Shown here in pieces: positions 1-8,912 of a stretch of 64,000 nt of DNA. The notes beneath the pieces were generated by a model, which was not told the DNA's origin, searched no databases, and was given only the letters and a program-made list of their open reading frames with translations. How positions within the stretch are numbered: position 1 is the first letter of the stretch; each line of letters starts with the position of its first letter. The stretch comes from Bradyrhizobium sp. CB1650 (GTDB taxonomy: Bacteria; Pseudomonadota; Alphaproteobacteria; Rhizobiales; Xanthobacteraceae): NCBI RefSeq assembly GCF_029761915.1, contig NZ_CP121695.1, positions 3,563,501-3,627,500 of the forward strand, written 5' to 3'. The position numbers and the translations under genes were made by a program.

Positions 1-849
1 AAATCGGGCTTTCAGCCGACCTTTGGTCCCACTGCGCCAACTCACGGTCTTCCACTTGGCGTCGGCCAACATGCGTTCTGCCGCGATCGATAATATATCC
101 GGCACGTGGTGCTTCCGTGCTCGCCCCCGAACTTTGGTCACCGGCCAAATGAGCTGCACATTGACCGGATACACCTTGAGATGACGAGGAATGCCAACGG
201 CCCAGGCCAGTCCGCGTTCCGTTAGCCCTTGTCGAAACGGCGCGCTGAGCCCGTATCCTGCATCCGCCAACACACACCCAAAACGCACTTTGGCTGCCAT
301 CGCGCGGTCAATCTCGGCCAAAGCAATCTCCGGCTTGGATCGTGGCGTTCGGTATTCGGCCGGTACGCGGGCGCGTTTCAAACGAGGGGCGTCGCTTGTC
401 CAACTCTCAGGCAAAAAGAGACGCAGTGCGACCATCACCGGCACTTCGTCGCGCGCGAGTGTCAGCGACACCAGCGTTTGGCAATTTGCTGTTTTGCCAA
501 GAGCCGACGCATATTGAGCCGCAACGCCAACTGAGCGGTCGCCCTTCTTCGGCATTGCCGTGTCGTCAATAACCAGCACCGCATCGTTGCCGCCGACAAG
601 CCGATCGGCGTGATTGAGCAGTTCAGATTCCAGCGGTGTCGCGTCCCAGACACCATCGGCGATGAAATGGTGCAACTGATCGTAGTTGCCCGTTGCAAGG
701 CGTTCCGCCATCGGTTGAACACTTTTGCGATCACCAGGACCGATCAATCCCGCAACGTAAAGCGGACACATCCGCTGCCGGGTCTTATGACCCAACCGAT
801 CCAGGAATGGCTTCAGCCAGCGTTCGAGTTCGTCTTCCCAGTCCACCAT
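1..849 (-). CDS. IS701-family transposase, 3' end cut by window edge
   Basis: The reverse strand is open for 283 codons from ATG at 849 to base 1, so the C-terminus lies outside the window. The protein contains the block VLVIDDTAMPKKGDRSVGV followed by GKTANCQTLVSL, which is the DDE endonuclease signature of IS701/IS4-like transposases (family knowledge), with the first catalytic Asp in IDDT. A second in-frame ATG lies eight codons upstream at 873, but it falls inside sequence resembling an IS481 terminus, so 849 is preferred. It would catalyse cut-and-paste movement of its own element. The 5' terminal inverted repeat was not recognised, and the join to IS481-like DNA at about 850-870 suggests that end is lost. 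Family is confident; activity cannot be judged. Confidence 0.85.
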   Translation of the reverse strand, partial: MVDWEDELERWLKPFLDRLGHKTRQRMCPLYVAGLIGPGDRKSVQPMAERLATGNYDQLHHFIADGVWDATPLESELLNHADRLVGGNDAVLVIDDTAMPKKGDRSVGVAAQYASALGKTANCQTLVSLTLARDEVPVMVALRLFLPESWTSDAPRLKRARVPAEYRTPRSKPEIALAEIDRAMAAKVRFGCVLADAGYGLSAPFRQGLTERGLAWAVGIPRHLKVYPVNVQLIWPVTKVRGRARKHHVPDILSIAAERMLADAKWKTVSWRSGTKGRLKARF

Positions 850-867
850 GGTCAGTGTCCAGCCCGG

Positions 868-960
868 AGACATGGGTAACAGAGCGTACCTAAGACATGG
901 GTGACAACCACGTGCCGTTCGGGTTGTCGAGGGGTTGCAAGGTCAATTACTCCAGTGGTC
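868..960 (-). mobile_element. solo remnant of an IS481-type terminus
   Basis: Bases 868-908 contain two copies of ACATGGGT(A/G)AC spaced 25 bp apart, separated by AGAGCGTACC. The 5' end of the full IS481 element at 2401-2441 has the same spacing and sequence on the other strand. From 893 the DNA then matches the 3' end of that element (compare 1189-1260): on the minus strand it still encodes a tail LQPLDNP like that of the complete transposase. It is therefore a deletion remnant of a related but not identical copy. Limits are approximate, since similarity fades after about 960. Confidence 0.6.
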
Positions 961-1054
961 GTTTGAACTGGCGCGGAACGCATCCGGGGGTGCGGAGCGT
1001 TGCGGCGTCACGCATTCATGGCACGGCCATTATTGCTCGGCACGCGCTGTTGCC

Positions 1055-1104
1055 GTCAACCCCGCGCGCCAAAGGCGCGCCCCGTACGGGCTTCGGGGGT
1101 TGAC
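1055..1104. repeat. multi-hairpin inverted repeat between IS fragments
   Basis: An outer stem GTCAACCCC (1055-1063) pairs with GGGGTTGAC (1096-1104). Inside it sit a perfect 7-bp hairpin, GCGCGCC-AAA-GGCGCGC (1064-1080), and a perfect palindrome CCCGTACGGG (1081-1090). All bases of the outer and inner stems pair, giving a three-way-junction-like fold on either strand. No gene is visible around it (961-1184). It could be an IS end structure or a dispersed repeat; its role is unknown. Confidence 0.6.
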
Positions 1105-1184
1105 CGCTCAGCGCGGCCAAGCAACGGACTATCATGCCAAGAATGAGACAAAGCGCGTCTTGGTCAGAGCGCCGAGGTCGTAGC

Positions 1185-2441
1185 TGAGACATGGGTGACG
1201 GGCTACGGGCCGAACGGGTTGTCGAGGGGCTGCAAGGTTTTCTGCTCCAGGTCGAAATATCCGAGGTCGTAATGCATGAAGCTGACGAGCCAAATGCCGT
1301 CGTCGACTTCCTTGATGCCGAGCTTTTGGCCGGCCAGCACGGTGGAGATGTTGATCTTCTTGCGATGCAGGCAGAGGCGGCCGCAGGCGGTGACGACGAC
1401 ATCGCGGTCATGGAAGGGATAGGTCAGGTCCGGCAGGCCGGCATAGGCGCGCCCTGAGGCAGTGTAGAGCTCGGCAGGGCACTTCATGTCGAGCGCCTCG
1501 TGCGGACGTTCGGTGGTTGAACTCGCGGAGGAAAGCATCGAAGCGCTCCTGCTGCTGCAGGCTGTTGACGCCCGGTGGCCGGGTGGCCTCCTTCTTGAGG
1601 GTCAGATGCATGCGCTCGTGGCGGCCGTTCTGCTGCGGACGGCCCGGCTTGATGCGCTCGATGGCGATGCCGAGCCTGAGCCACCACACCGACAGCTTCG
1701 ACAGGTTGAACAGGGCATTGGGACTGGCAAAGGGCACGCCGTTGTCGGAGCGAATGGCAAGCGGCAGGCCGCGCTCGCAGAACAGGCGCTCGAAGGCAGT
1801 AATGGCAGGGTCTTCGCGGGTCGAATCGAGCGCTTCGCACAAAAGCAGGAAACGTGAGGCGTGATCGCTGACCGTCAATGGAAAGCAATAGCGGCCATTG
1901 CCGAGCTTGAACTCGCCCTTGAAGTCGGCGCACCAGAGATCATTGGGGGCCACCCCTAGTGACAGCGGCGTGCCGCGCGCACGATGGCGCGGCCCGCAAC
2001 CGCGTTTGACCAAACCGTGCCGATCGAGAACCGCGTGGATCGTGCTCTTGGCCGGAACCCGAAAATCGCCATCCAATCGCCGAACCAGGAGCTCGCGGAT
2101 CTTGCGCGCGCCCCAATGTGGCTTCGCGGCTTTGAGCTGGACAATCAAGGTCTCGATTTGAGCCGGCAACTGGTTGGCATAGCGTATCGGGCGTTTGGAG
2201 CGGTCACTCAGCGCCTCAAGCCCGTGCTCCTTGTAACGGTCAAAGATCTTGTAGCCGGTCTTGCGCGAGATACCGAACTCCCGGCACACATCCGTCATCG
2301 CCTCCCCGTCCAGGAGACGAGCGACAAAGCGCAGACGCTCTTCCATCACCGAACTCGCTTTCCACGGCATCGACACCTCCCGCGGAACAAAAGCGGAAAG
2401 TGTAACCCATGTGTCCGGTACGTTCTGTCACCTATGTCTCG
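1185..2441 (-). mobile_element. IS481-family insertion sequence
   Basis: The element is bounded by imperfect terminal inverted repeats: TGAGACATGGGTGAC at 1185-1199 and, on the opposite strand, CGAGACATAGGTGAC at 2427-2441 (13 of 15 matching). A second internal copy of the repeat (ACACATGGGTTAC) follows 25 bp inside the right end. One transposase gene fills the element and reads on the minus strand. No clear target-site duplication was seen in the flanks. Its transposase is frameshifted (see next entry), so autonomous movement is doubtful. Confidence 0.85.
1203..2376 (-). pseudogene. IS481-family transposase with one-base insertion
   Basis: From ATG 2376 the protein has an N-terminal helix-turn-helix (REFGISRKTGYKIFDRYKEHG) and an integrase core with the DDE triad visible in WCADFKGEF, IRSDNGVPF and NGRHERMHL. 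After REFNH the frame is lost: an extra C near 1511-1514 turns the expected codons (ERPHEALDMKCPAELY in the next frame) into an unrelated tail that runs to 1408. The correct frame continues to the stop at 1203-1205 and encodes the usual C-terminal beta-rich region. The first frame keeps the catalytic core, so a truncated protein of 322 residues could still be made. IS481 elements are not known for programmed frameshifting, so a mutation or read error is likeliest. Confidence 0.85.
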
Positions 2442-2548
2442 GGCCGCTCACAGCCCTCCAAGAGCCGACCACCCATGAGTCACAGAAAAACTGATTTGGG
2501 AATCCCGTGCCGCTCAAAATCTGCCAAAGTAGTGTTAGGATGAATCGT

Positions 2549-2617
2549 CATCGCGCTTTAGGTTGTTGTTTGAGCATGATCTTTTCGGAAAACCGCTGCA
2601 CACTTTTCCGGATCATT
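2549..2617. repeat. dispersed palindromic repeat, copy A
   Basis: The 43 bases 2574-2616 are identical to the reverse complement of 31503-31545 elsewhere in this window, and the similarity extends outward (ATCGCGCTTTAG...GTTTGAGCATGATC). The core is a palindrome with arms GCATGATC and GATCATGC around TTTTCGGAAAACCGCTGCACACTTTTCCG. This type of intergenic element is common in Bradyrhizobium genomes. Its last base overlaps the TAA stop (2616-2618) of the neighbouring hydrolase gene. Confidence 0.9.
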
Positions 2618-3317
2618 ACTCCGGTTGGCCGATCGAGACCTTCAGCGTGCCGACGCCGTCGACGCCGCATTCGAGCTTGTCGCCGGGCTGGAGCTGCGAC
2701 ACGCCGGCGGGCGTGCCGGTCATGATGATGTCGCCGGCGGCGAGCCTCACCTGCTGCGAGAGCTGCCAGATGATCTCCGGCACGTTCCAGATCAGCTCGG
2801 TGAGGTCGCCCTTCTGGGCTTCCTTGCCGTTGACGGTGAGCCAGATCTTGCCCTTGGCGGGATGGCCGATCTTCGAGGCCGGCTGCATCGCGGAGCAGGG
2901 CGCGGAATAATCGAACGACTTGCCGATCTCCCACGGGCGCTCCTTCTTGCGCGACGCGATCTGGAGGTCGCGGCGGGTGAGGTCGATGCCGACGGCATAG
3001 CCGTAGACATGATCGAGCGCCTTGTCGGCGGGAATGTTGAGGCCGCCGCTCTTCATCGCGACGATCAGTTCGACCTCGTGATGCAGGTCCTTGGTCAGCG
3101 GCGGATAGGGAATGGTGGCGCCATCGGGCACCAGCATGTCGGCGTGCTTGGCGAAGAAGAACGGCGGCGCGCGCTCGTCATTGCCCATCTCGCGGATGTG
3201 CTCGAGATAGTTGCGCCCGACGCACCAGATGCGGCGCACCGGGTAGCGGCCGCTTTCGCCAACGACGGGAAGCGATGCCTGGGGCGGAAGCGGGATGACA
3301 TAGGAGGCGGCGTTCAT
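2616..3317 (-). CDS. fumarylacetoacetate hydrolase family protein
   Basis: This 233-residue protein has the FAH fold typical of fumarylpyruvate and acylpyruvate hydrolases, which cleave or decarboxylate 2-keto acids of aromatic catabolism in the cytosol. Visible markers are CVGRNYLEHIREMG near residue 32, the metal-ligand pattern HHEVELIV (Glu-x-Glu) with a following Asp in GIDLTRRDLQ, and the C-terminal GDIIMTGTPAGV signature. The length is that of the short single-domain FAH enzymes. It lies 35 bp downstream of the ABC exporter on the same strand, so co-transcription is possible, but no catabolic neighbours point to a substrate. The family is certain; the reaction is not. Confidence 0.9.
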   Translation of the reverse strand: MNAASYVIPLPPQASLPVVGESGRYPVRRIWCVGRNYLEHIREMGNDERAPPFFFAKHADMLVPDGATIPYPPLTKDLHHEVELIVAMKSGGLNIPADKALDHVYGYAVGIDLTRRDLQIASRKKERPWEIGKSFDYSAPCSAMQPASKIGHPAKGKIWLTVNGKEAQKGDLTELIWNVPEIIWQLSQQVRLAAGDIIMTGTPAGVSQLQPGDKLECGVDGVGTLKVSIGQPE

Positions 3318-3352
3318 GAATCGGTCTCGCTGCTCTTGGGGTGAAAAGAATT

Positions 3353-5161
3353 CTATGCGGTTGCGTTGATCGGCACCAACGCCACGGTGCCGGCGTCGTG
3401 GTGCTGGAGGCGGAAGAACGAGGCGTAGCGGCCCGAGCGGCGCAAGAGCTCGTCGTGCCGGCCCTGCTCGACGATCTCGCCGCCCTCGACCACCAGGATC
3501 GCGTCGGCGTGCATGATGGTGTGCAGGCGGTGCGCGATCACGATGGTGGTGCGGTTCCGGCAGAGATGCTCGATCGCCTCCTGCACCTGCTTCTCGGACT
3601 CGGAGTCGAGCGCGGCGGTGGCTTCATCAAGCAGGATGATCGGCGCGTTCTTGATCAGCGCGCGCGCCACCGCGATGCGCTGGCGCTGGCCGCCCGAAAG
3701 CTGCGTGCCGTGCTCGCCGACCGGCGTATCGTAGCCGAGCGGGAAGCCCATGATGAAATCATGCGCGCAGGCCGCTTTCGCCGCCTCGATGATCTCATCC
3801 TCGGTGGCGTCCGGCCGGCCGAAAGCGATGTTGTTGCGGATGGTGTCGCGGAACAGATAGACGTCCTGGCCGACATAGGCGGTCTGCGCCCGCAGCGACT
3901 TTCGCGAGACCGAGGTGATCGACTGGCCGTCGATCACGATGTCGCCCTGTGTCACCTCGTAGAAGCGCAGCAGCAGCGCCAGCACGGTCGACTTGCCGCC
4001 GCCGGAGGGGCCGACCAGCGCGGTGACCTTGCCGGGCTCGGCCATGAAGCTCATGCGGTTGAGCACGGTCTCGCCAGCGCGATAGGCGAAGCTAACGTCG
4101 CGCAGCTCGATCCGTGCATCGGAGAGTTTTAGCGCCGGCTTGTCGTCGTCGGAGTGCTCGCTGGCCGGGCTGTCGACGACCTCGAGCAGCATGCGCGCGC
4201 CGACGAGCTGGCTGTTCAGATCGATGTTGAGCCGCGCCAGCCGCTTGGCCGGCTCGGTCGCCATCAGGAAGGCGGTCATGAACGAGAAGAACTGGCCGGG
4301 CGTGGCGCCGAGGGCGACCACGCTATAGCCGCCATAGAGCAGGCAGCCGGCGACCGCGAAGCCCCCTAGCATCTCCATCAGCGGGTTCGAGCGGTTGGCG
4401 ACGCGCGCCATCTTGTTGGCGTTGCGCTCGACGATCGCGATGTTCTCGTCGATGCGGATCTGCATCGTCTCTTCGAGCGTGAAGGCCTTCACCGTGCGGA
4501 TGCCCTGCAGTGATTCCTGCATGGTCTCCAGAATATCGGCGGTGCCGGTGAACTGGTTGTAGGCGAGGCCCTTGATGCGCTTGACCAGCTTGCGCAGCAC
4601 CAGCATCGCCGGCGGCACCGCGACGAGGCCGATGAACGACATCAGCGGATCCTGCCACACCATCACGCCGATCATGGCAAGCAGCATCAAAAGGTCGCGC
4701 CCGATGGCATTGACCAGCATGTTGAGAACGTCGGTGATCGACTTGGCGCCGGCGGTGAGCCGCGCCAAGAATTCCGAGGAATGGCGCTCGGAGAAGAAGC
4801 CGACGCTTTCGCGCATCAGCTTGGCGAAGAGCTGCCGCTGGTTGGTGGCGAGGATGGCGTTAGAGATCTTGGTCAGGATCACCATGTGGCCGTAGGTCGC
4901 CACGCCCTTGATGAACAAGACGACCACGGTGACGCCCGACAGCATCGCGATGCCCGGAATGTTCTTGTCGACATAGGCCTGGTTGATGACCTGGCCGAGA
5001 ACGTAGGTGGCGGCCGCGGTCGACCCGGCGGCGAGCGCCATCAGCGCGAAGGCGACGAGGTAGCGCCGCCAATAGGTGATCCCCTGTTCCATGACGAGGC
5101 GACGAATCAGGATCGCTGCCGCATAGGGATCGTCGGTGATTTTCTTTGGAAACTGGGCCAT
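3353..5161 (-). CDS. MsbA-like ABC exporter (fused membrane and ATPase domains)
   Basis: At 602 residues this is a half-transporter that would work as a homodimer in the inner membrane. The N-terminal half (about residues 30-320) has six hydrophobic helices and a type I exporter fold. The C-terminal ATPase has Walker A GPSGGGKST, Q-loop QDVYLF, signature LSGGQ, Walker B IILLDE and the switch His in IAHRLH. The closest functional model is MsbA or a related lipid/multidrug exporter. A position next to an LPS island makes a lipid or glycolipid substrate plausible, but that is inference. The FAH gene follows 35 bp downstream. Confidence 0.9.
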   Translation of the reverse strand: MAQFPKKITDDPYAAAILIRRLVMEQGITYWRRYLVAFALMALAAGSTAAATYVLGQVINQAYVDKNIPGIAMLSGVTVVVLFIKGVATYGHMVILTKISNAILATNQRQLFAKLMRESVGFFSERHSSEFLARLTAGAKSITDVLNMLVNAIGRDLLMLLAMIGVMVWQDPLMSFIGLVAVPPAMLVLRKLVKRIKGLAYNQFTGTADILETMQESLQGIRTVKAFTLEETMQIRIDENIAIVERNANKMARVANRSNPLMEMLGGFAVAGCLLYGGYSVVALGATPGQFFSFMTAFLMATEPAKRLARLNIDLNSQLVGARMLLEVVDSPASEHSDDDKPALKLSDARIELRDVSFAYRAGETVLNRMSFMAEPGKVTALVGPSGGGKSTVLALLLRFYEVTQGDIVIDGQSITSVSRKSLRAQTAYVGQDVYLFRDTIRNNIAFGRPDATEDEIIEAAKAACAHDFIMGFPLGYDTPVGEHGTQLSGGQRQRIAVARALIKNAPIILLDEATAALDSESEKQVQEAIEHLCRNRTTIVIAHRLHTIMHADAILVVEGGEIVEQGRHDELLRRSGRYASFFRLQHHDAGTVALVPINATA

Positions 5162-5277
5162 CCGTAGTCCATTGACGGCGCAGGGAAGCCTGCCCGCGCG
5201 TCAGGGATCGAATGGCCTCTGTGCCCGCTAAAGCGGAGCTTTTCAAGCCCAATTAAGGACTTGCACAGAGGTGGATT

Positions 5278-6291
5278 TTAGGCCGAGGCGGCGTGGCGCA
5301 GCTCGCCATGGCGCTCGCGGAACAGCTTTTCCTCCCAGGCGAGGGCATGTGCCGCGATGGTCTCGAGGTCGTCGTATTGCGGCCTCCAGTTGAGCAGGCT
5401 GCGAATCCGGCTGGTGTCGGCGACCATGGTCATGATGTCGCCGGGCCGGCGCGGGGCGTACTGGACCGCGAAGCTGCGCCCCGAAACCCGCCGCACCGCG
5501 TCGATGGTCTCCAGCACTGAATAGCCGCGGCCATAGCCGCAGTTCAGCGTCGTCGCGGCGCCGCCGCGGCGCAGGTACGACAGCGCCGAGCGATGTGCTT
5601 GCGAGAGGTCGGTAACGTGGATGAAGTCGCGGATGCAGCTTCCGTCCTCGGTCGGATAGTCGGTGCCGAACACGTCGATCTTGGCGCGCTGGCCAGTCGC
5701 CGCCTCGACCGCGATCTTGAGCAGATGCGTGGCGCCGACGGTCGCGAGGCCGATGCGGGCCTGCGGATCGGCGCCGGCGACGTTGAAATAGCGCAGCACG
5801 ACATATTGCATGCCGTAGGCGGAGGCGACGTCGTGCAGCATGATCTCGGTCATCAGCTTCGACGAGCCATAGGGCGAGAGCGGCCGCGTCGGCGCATGCT
5901 CGGGTACCGGCACCTGGTCCGGATTGCCGTAGACCGCCGCCGTCGAGGAGAAGATGAAGCGGCCAATGCCGCGCTTCACTGCGACGTTGAGCAGGTTGCG
6001 CGCGGTCATGAAGTTGTTGCGGTAGTAGCCGAGCGGATCGCACATCGAATCAGGTACGACGACGGAGCCGGCGAAATGGATGATGCTCTCGATGTTGTGC
6101 TGGGCGATAACGCCCTCGAGCAGGTTCTCGTCGCCGGCATCGCCGATGAACAGCGGCACGCCTTCGGGCAGGTAGGCGGAGAATCCGGTGGAGAGATCGT
6201 CGATCACGACGACGTCCTCGCCGGCTTCTGCCAGCGCGAGAACCGTGTGACTTCCGATATAGCCGGCACCGCCGGTGACTAGCACAGTCAT
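5278..6291 (-). CDS. galE: UDP-glucose 4-epimerase
   Basis: GalE interconverts UDP-glucose and UDP-galactose, feeding sugar donors to surface polysaccharides. The 337-residue protein starts with the NAD-binding loop GGAGYIGSH and has the catalytic Ser in FSSTAAVYG and the YxxxK pair in SPYGSSKLM. It also has the GalE-specific VLRYFNVAGAD and GSCIRDFIHV blocks. ATG 6291 is chosen over the upstream ATG at 6321 because a GGTGAG ribosome site sits just before it and the Rossmann strand begins at once. It is divergent from the mannosyltransferase at 6419, with a 127-bp shared promoter region. Confidence 0.95.
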   Translation of the reverse strand: MTVLVTGGAGYIGSHTVLALAEAGEDVVVIDDLSTGFSAYLPEGVPLFIGDAGDENLLEGVIAQHNIESIIHFAGSVVVPDSMCDPLGYYRNNFMTARNLLNVAVKRGIGRFIFSSTAAVYGNPDQVPVPEHAPTRPLSPYGSSKLMTEIMLHDVASAYGMQYVVLRYFNVAGADPQARIGLATVGATHLLKIAVEAATGQRAKIDVFGTDYPTEDGSCIRDFIHVTDLSQAHRSALSYLRRGGAATTLNCGYGRGYSVLETIDAVRRVSGRSFAVQYAPRRPGDIMTMVADTSRIRSLLNWRPQYDDLETIAAHALAWEEKLFRERHGELRHAASA

Positions 6292-6418
6292 GATCTCACC
6301 CGTCTTCCGATCATCAGCCAAAGCTAATGTTTGGGCGGTGAAGAGGGGGTTTCGGCGCGGCTGAACTGGTCACTATGCTTAATGTTGCGTATAGGAGCTT
6401 CACGAGACGGAGCGTGAA

Positions 6419-7456
6419 GTGGCGAATTTCCCCGGCGATCTCCAGGTGATCGTGCCAAATCTGCACAGGCGCTATTCTGGCGTGACTGCGACCAACCGCA
6501 TGGTTGCGCCTCGGGTGGCGAAACGGTTGCGCGCGGCGTGGTTTGGCTCGGACGCGCCCGAGGGGATCGCACGCCTGGGCATTGCCGATTTTCTGAAATT
6601 GTGGCGCCGCAAGGCACCGCTGATCTGGCATGCGCGGCGCAACAACGAGATGATCGCGGGCGTCGCGTTGCGCGGGCTCGGGTGGCCGCTGAAACTCATC
6701 TTCACCTCGGCGGCGCAGCGGCATCACAGTTGGATCACGCGCTGGCTGATCCGGCGGATGGACGCGATCATCGCGACCAGCGCGATCTCGGCGTCGTTCC
6801 TGAAAGTGAAGGCGACCGTGATTCCGCACGGCGTCGACACCGACGTCTATGCACCCCCAAGCGATCGCGCCGCGGCCTTCGCAGAGAGCGGCTTGCCGGG
6901 CCGCTACGCCATCGGCTGCTTCGGTCGCGTGCGCGCGCAAAAGGGCACCGACGTCTTCGTTGATGCGATGTGCCGCCTCTTGCCGCGCTATCCGGATTTC
7001 ACCGCCGTCATCGTCGGCCAGGTCACGCCCGAGCAGCTTGCCTTTGCAAACGATCTCAGGAAGCGGATCGAGGCCGCCGGCCTGCAATCGCGCATCGTCA
7101 TCACCGGCGAACTGCCGATCGAGGATGTGCAACGCTGGTATCAGCGGCTGACGATCTATGCCTTCACCTCGCGCAATGAGGGCTTCGGCCTGACGCTGAT
7201 CGAGGCGATGGCCTCAGGTAGCGCGCTGGTGGCCGCGCGTGCGGGGGCCGCGGAACTCGTGGTCGAGGATGGCGTCACCGGCGTGCTGACGCCCCCCGGC
7301 GATGTGGACGCGCTTTTCGCAGCGCTCGAGCCACTGATGCGCGACATGGCGCTTGCGACGGCCATGGGGCAGCGCGGGCGCGAGCGCGTGCTGGCAAACT
7401 TCAGCCTCGATGCGGAGGCTGGTCGGATCGCGGACGTCTATCGTCCGCTGCTTTAG
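6419..7456 (+). CDS. lpcC: LPS core mannosyltransferase, LpcC-like (GT4)
   Basis: A GT-B glycosyltransferase of 345 residues that by family resemblance transfers mannose from GDP-mannose to the inner core of LPS. Recognisable LpcC-type stretches are RRYSGVTATN near the N-terminus, WHARRNNEM, FTSAAQRHHSWITRWLIRRM, HGVDTDVYAP and CFGRVRAQKGTD. The retaining-GT4 motif E-x7-E is present in NEGFGLTLIEAM. It begins with GTG at 6419; no in-frame ATG lies near. The GDP-mannose enzyme encoded at 19141 could help supply its donor. The exact acceptor is inferred. Confidence 0.8.
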   Translation: MANFPGDLQVIVPNLHRRYSGVTATNRMVAPRVAKRLRAAWFGSDAPEGIARLGIADFLKLWRRKAPLIWHARRNNEMIAGVALRGLGWPLKLIFTSAAQRHHSWITRWLIRRMDAIIATSAISASFLKVKATVIPHGVDTDVYAPPSDRAAAFAESGLPGRYAIGCFGRVRAQKGTDVFVDAMCRLLPRYPDFTAVIVGQVTPEQLAFANDLRKRIEAAGLQSRIVITGELPIEDVQRWYQRLTIYAFTSRNEGFGLTLIEAMASGSALVAARAGAAELVVEDGVTGVLTPPGDVDALFAALEPLMRDMALATAMGQRGRERVLANFSLDAEAGRIADVYRPLL

Positions 7457-7657
7457 ATACGGGCTTTCTCGGTCCGGGACAAAAATCTCGAAAACAACCC
7501 CATGCAAAGTAGCCGGTGACAGCAGGATCAATGGCTTGACTGCCGGCGTGAGGCCTTGCGGATTTTACGAAGCCGTTTGACACGTCGGGCAAAACACCTT
7601 TAGACGATCATCATCGCAAAAGTCGTCGTCAATGCTTTGCAAAACGTAAAGCTGAAA

Positions 7658-7676
7658 CCTCGCGCACCTTGCGAGG
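7658..7676 (-). terminator. possible weak hairpin terminator after waaF
   Basis: On the minus strand the stem GCGAGG/CCTCGC (loop 7 bases) follows the waaF stop by 9 bp and is trailed by TTTC only. The rest of the convergent gap 7457-7684 holds no gene. It contains the string CGGGCAAAACACCT (7586-7599), which recurs at 41172-41185 and looks like a scrap of a dispersed repeat. Confidence 0.35.
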
Positions 7677-7684
7677 CCTGGCTG

Positions 7685-8755
7685 CTAGCGCTCGGCGCGT
7701 CCGCTGGCTTCGCTGAGCGCCCGCTGCGCGATCGCCGCGACCTCGGACGCCGCGATATCGCGCATGCAGCGATGGTCGTTCATCCGGCAGATCGTGCTCT
7801 GGCAGGGCTGGCAGGACAGCACGCTATTTTTCTGGACCACGGTCTCGGCAAGGCCGTTGAGCGGGGCCCACAGATAGGGATCGGTCGGCCCGAAAATGCC
7901 TATGGTCGGCGTCCCCAGCGCGGCCGCGATGTGCATCAGGCCGGAGTCATTGGAGATCGCGACGCCGGCCGCTGCCATGGCCAGGATGCCGTTGCGCAGG
8001 TCCGTGCCGGTCAGGTCCCGCACGCCCGGTCGGCCCGTCGCGACGATCTCCTGGGCGAGCCCCTTTTCCGCGGGGCCGCCGACCACCCAGACCTCCAGAC
8101 CCTGCTCGACCAGCAGCCGGGCAGCCTCGGGATAGTAGGTCCAACGCTTGGAGATGCCGACCGAGCCGGGCGCGAGCGCCACAGCGGTTCCGGCGCTGAG
8201 GCCGTTGGCCTGCCGCCAGCGGGCGATCTCCTCGGCCGGAACCCGCAATTGCGGCACCGGCCATTCCGGCGGCAGCGGGGCACCGTCGGGCTGGGCGAGG
8301 GCGGCATTCTTGTCGATGAAGCGGGGTAGCCGCTTTTCGCCCCAGCGCCAGCGGTTGATCAGCCCGAACCGGAGCTCTCCGACAAAGCCGACGCGTTCGG
8401 GGATGCCGGCAAGCGCCGGCGCAATGGCCGCTTTCCAGGTCCGCGGCAGCACCAGGGCGGTCCCGTAGTTCCGCTCGCGCAGCAACTGCGCCAGGCCGAA
8501 CTGGCGGGCTACCGCAAGCCGGTTGCGGGGCAGGTCCCAGACGATTCCCCGGCGCACGTTGGGCATGTAATCGACGAGCGGCGCGCACAGGGACGTGGTC
8601 AGGAGGTCGACCGGTCGGTTGGGCCAGCGCTCCTTCAGGACGCGCACCACGGTGTGATTCCGGACGAAATCGCCGATCCACATGTAGGGAATGATTAGGA
8701 TCGGGCGCGTGTCGCTCGGGTCCTCAATTCCGCTAAGTTGTGAATATAGATTCAT
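7685..8755 (-). CDS. waaF: lipopolysaccharide heptosyltransferase (WaaF/RfaF type)
   Basis: This GT9 family enzyme adds L-glycero-D-manno-heptose from the ADP-sugar to the LPS inner core at the cytoplasmic membrane face. Diagnostic segments are IIPYMWIGDFV near the N-terminus, ALAPGSVGISKRW for donor phosphate binding, and ISNDSGLMHIAAALGTP followed by GIFGPTDP. ATG 8755 (MNLYSQLSG) gives 356 residues. An in-frame ATG at 8842 would add 29 basic residues and is less likely. The gene is divergent from hldD/hldE, which make its donor. First versus second heptose specificity is not certain. Confidence 0.85.
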   Translation of the reverse strand: MNLYSQLSGIEDPSDTRPILIIPYMWIGDFVRNHTVVRVLKERWPNRPVDLLTTSLCAPLVDYMPNVRRGIVWDLPRNRLAVARQFGLAQLLRERNYGTALVLPRTWKAAIAPALAGIPERVGFVGELRFGLINRWRWGEKRLPRFIDKNAALAQPDGAPLPPEWPVPQLRVPAEEIARWRQANGLSAGTAVALAPGSVGISKRWTYYPEAARLLVEQGLEVWVVGGPAEKGLAQEIVATGRPGVRDLTGTDLRNGILAMAAAGVAISNDSGLMHIAAALGTPTIGIFGPTDPYLWAPLNGLAETVVQKNSVLSCQPCQSTICRMNDHRCMRDIAASEVAAIAQRALSEASGRAER

Positions 8756-8912
8756 TCGTCGTGGATCACGGCGGCGCTGGTGTGGCGGTTCGGTTAGCCG
8801 CTCCGAGGCGGAACGTAAAGCCGGGAGGAGACCGGATCCCAAAACCGCTTACACTTTGGCGGATCATGCGCTACGGCAGGACCGGGCCGCACAATCGGGC
8901 AGGGAAGTTGGG

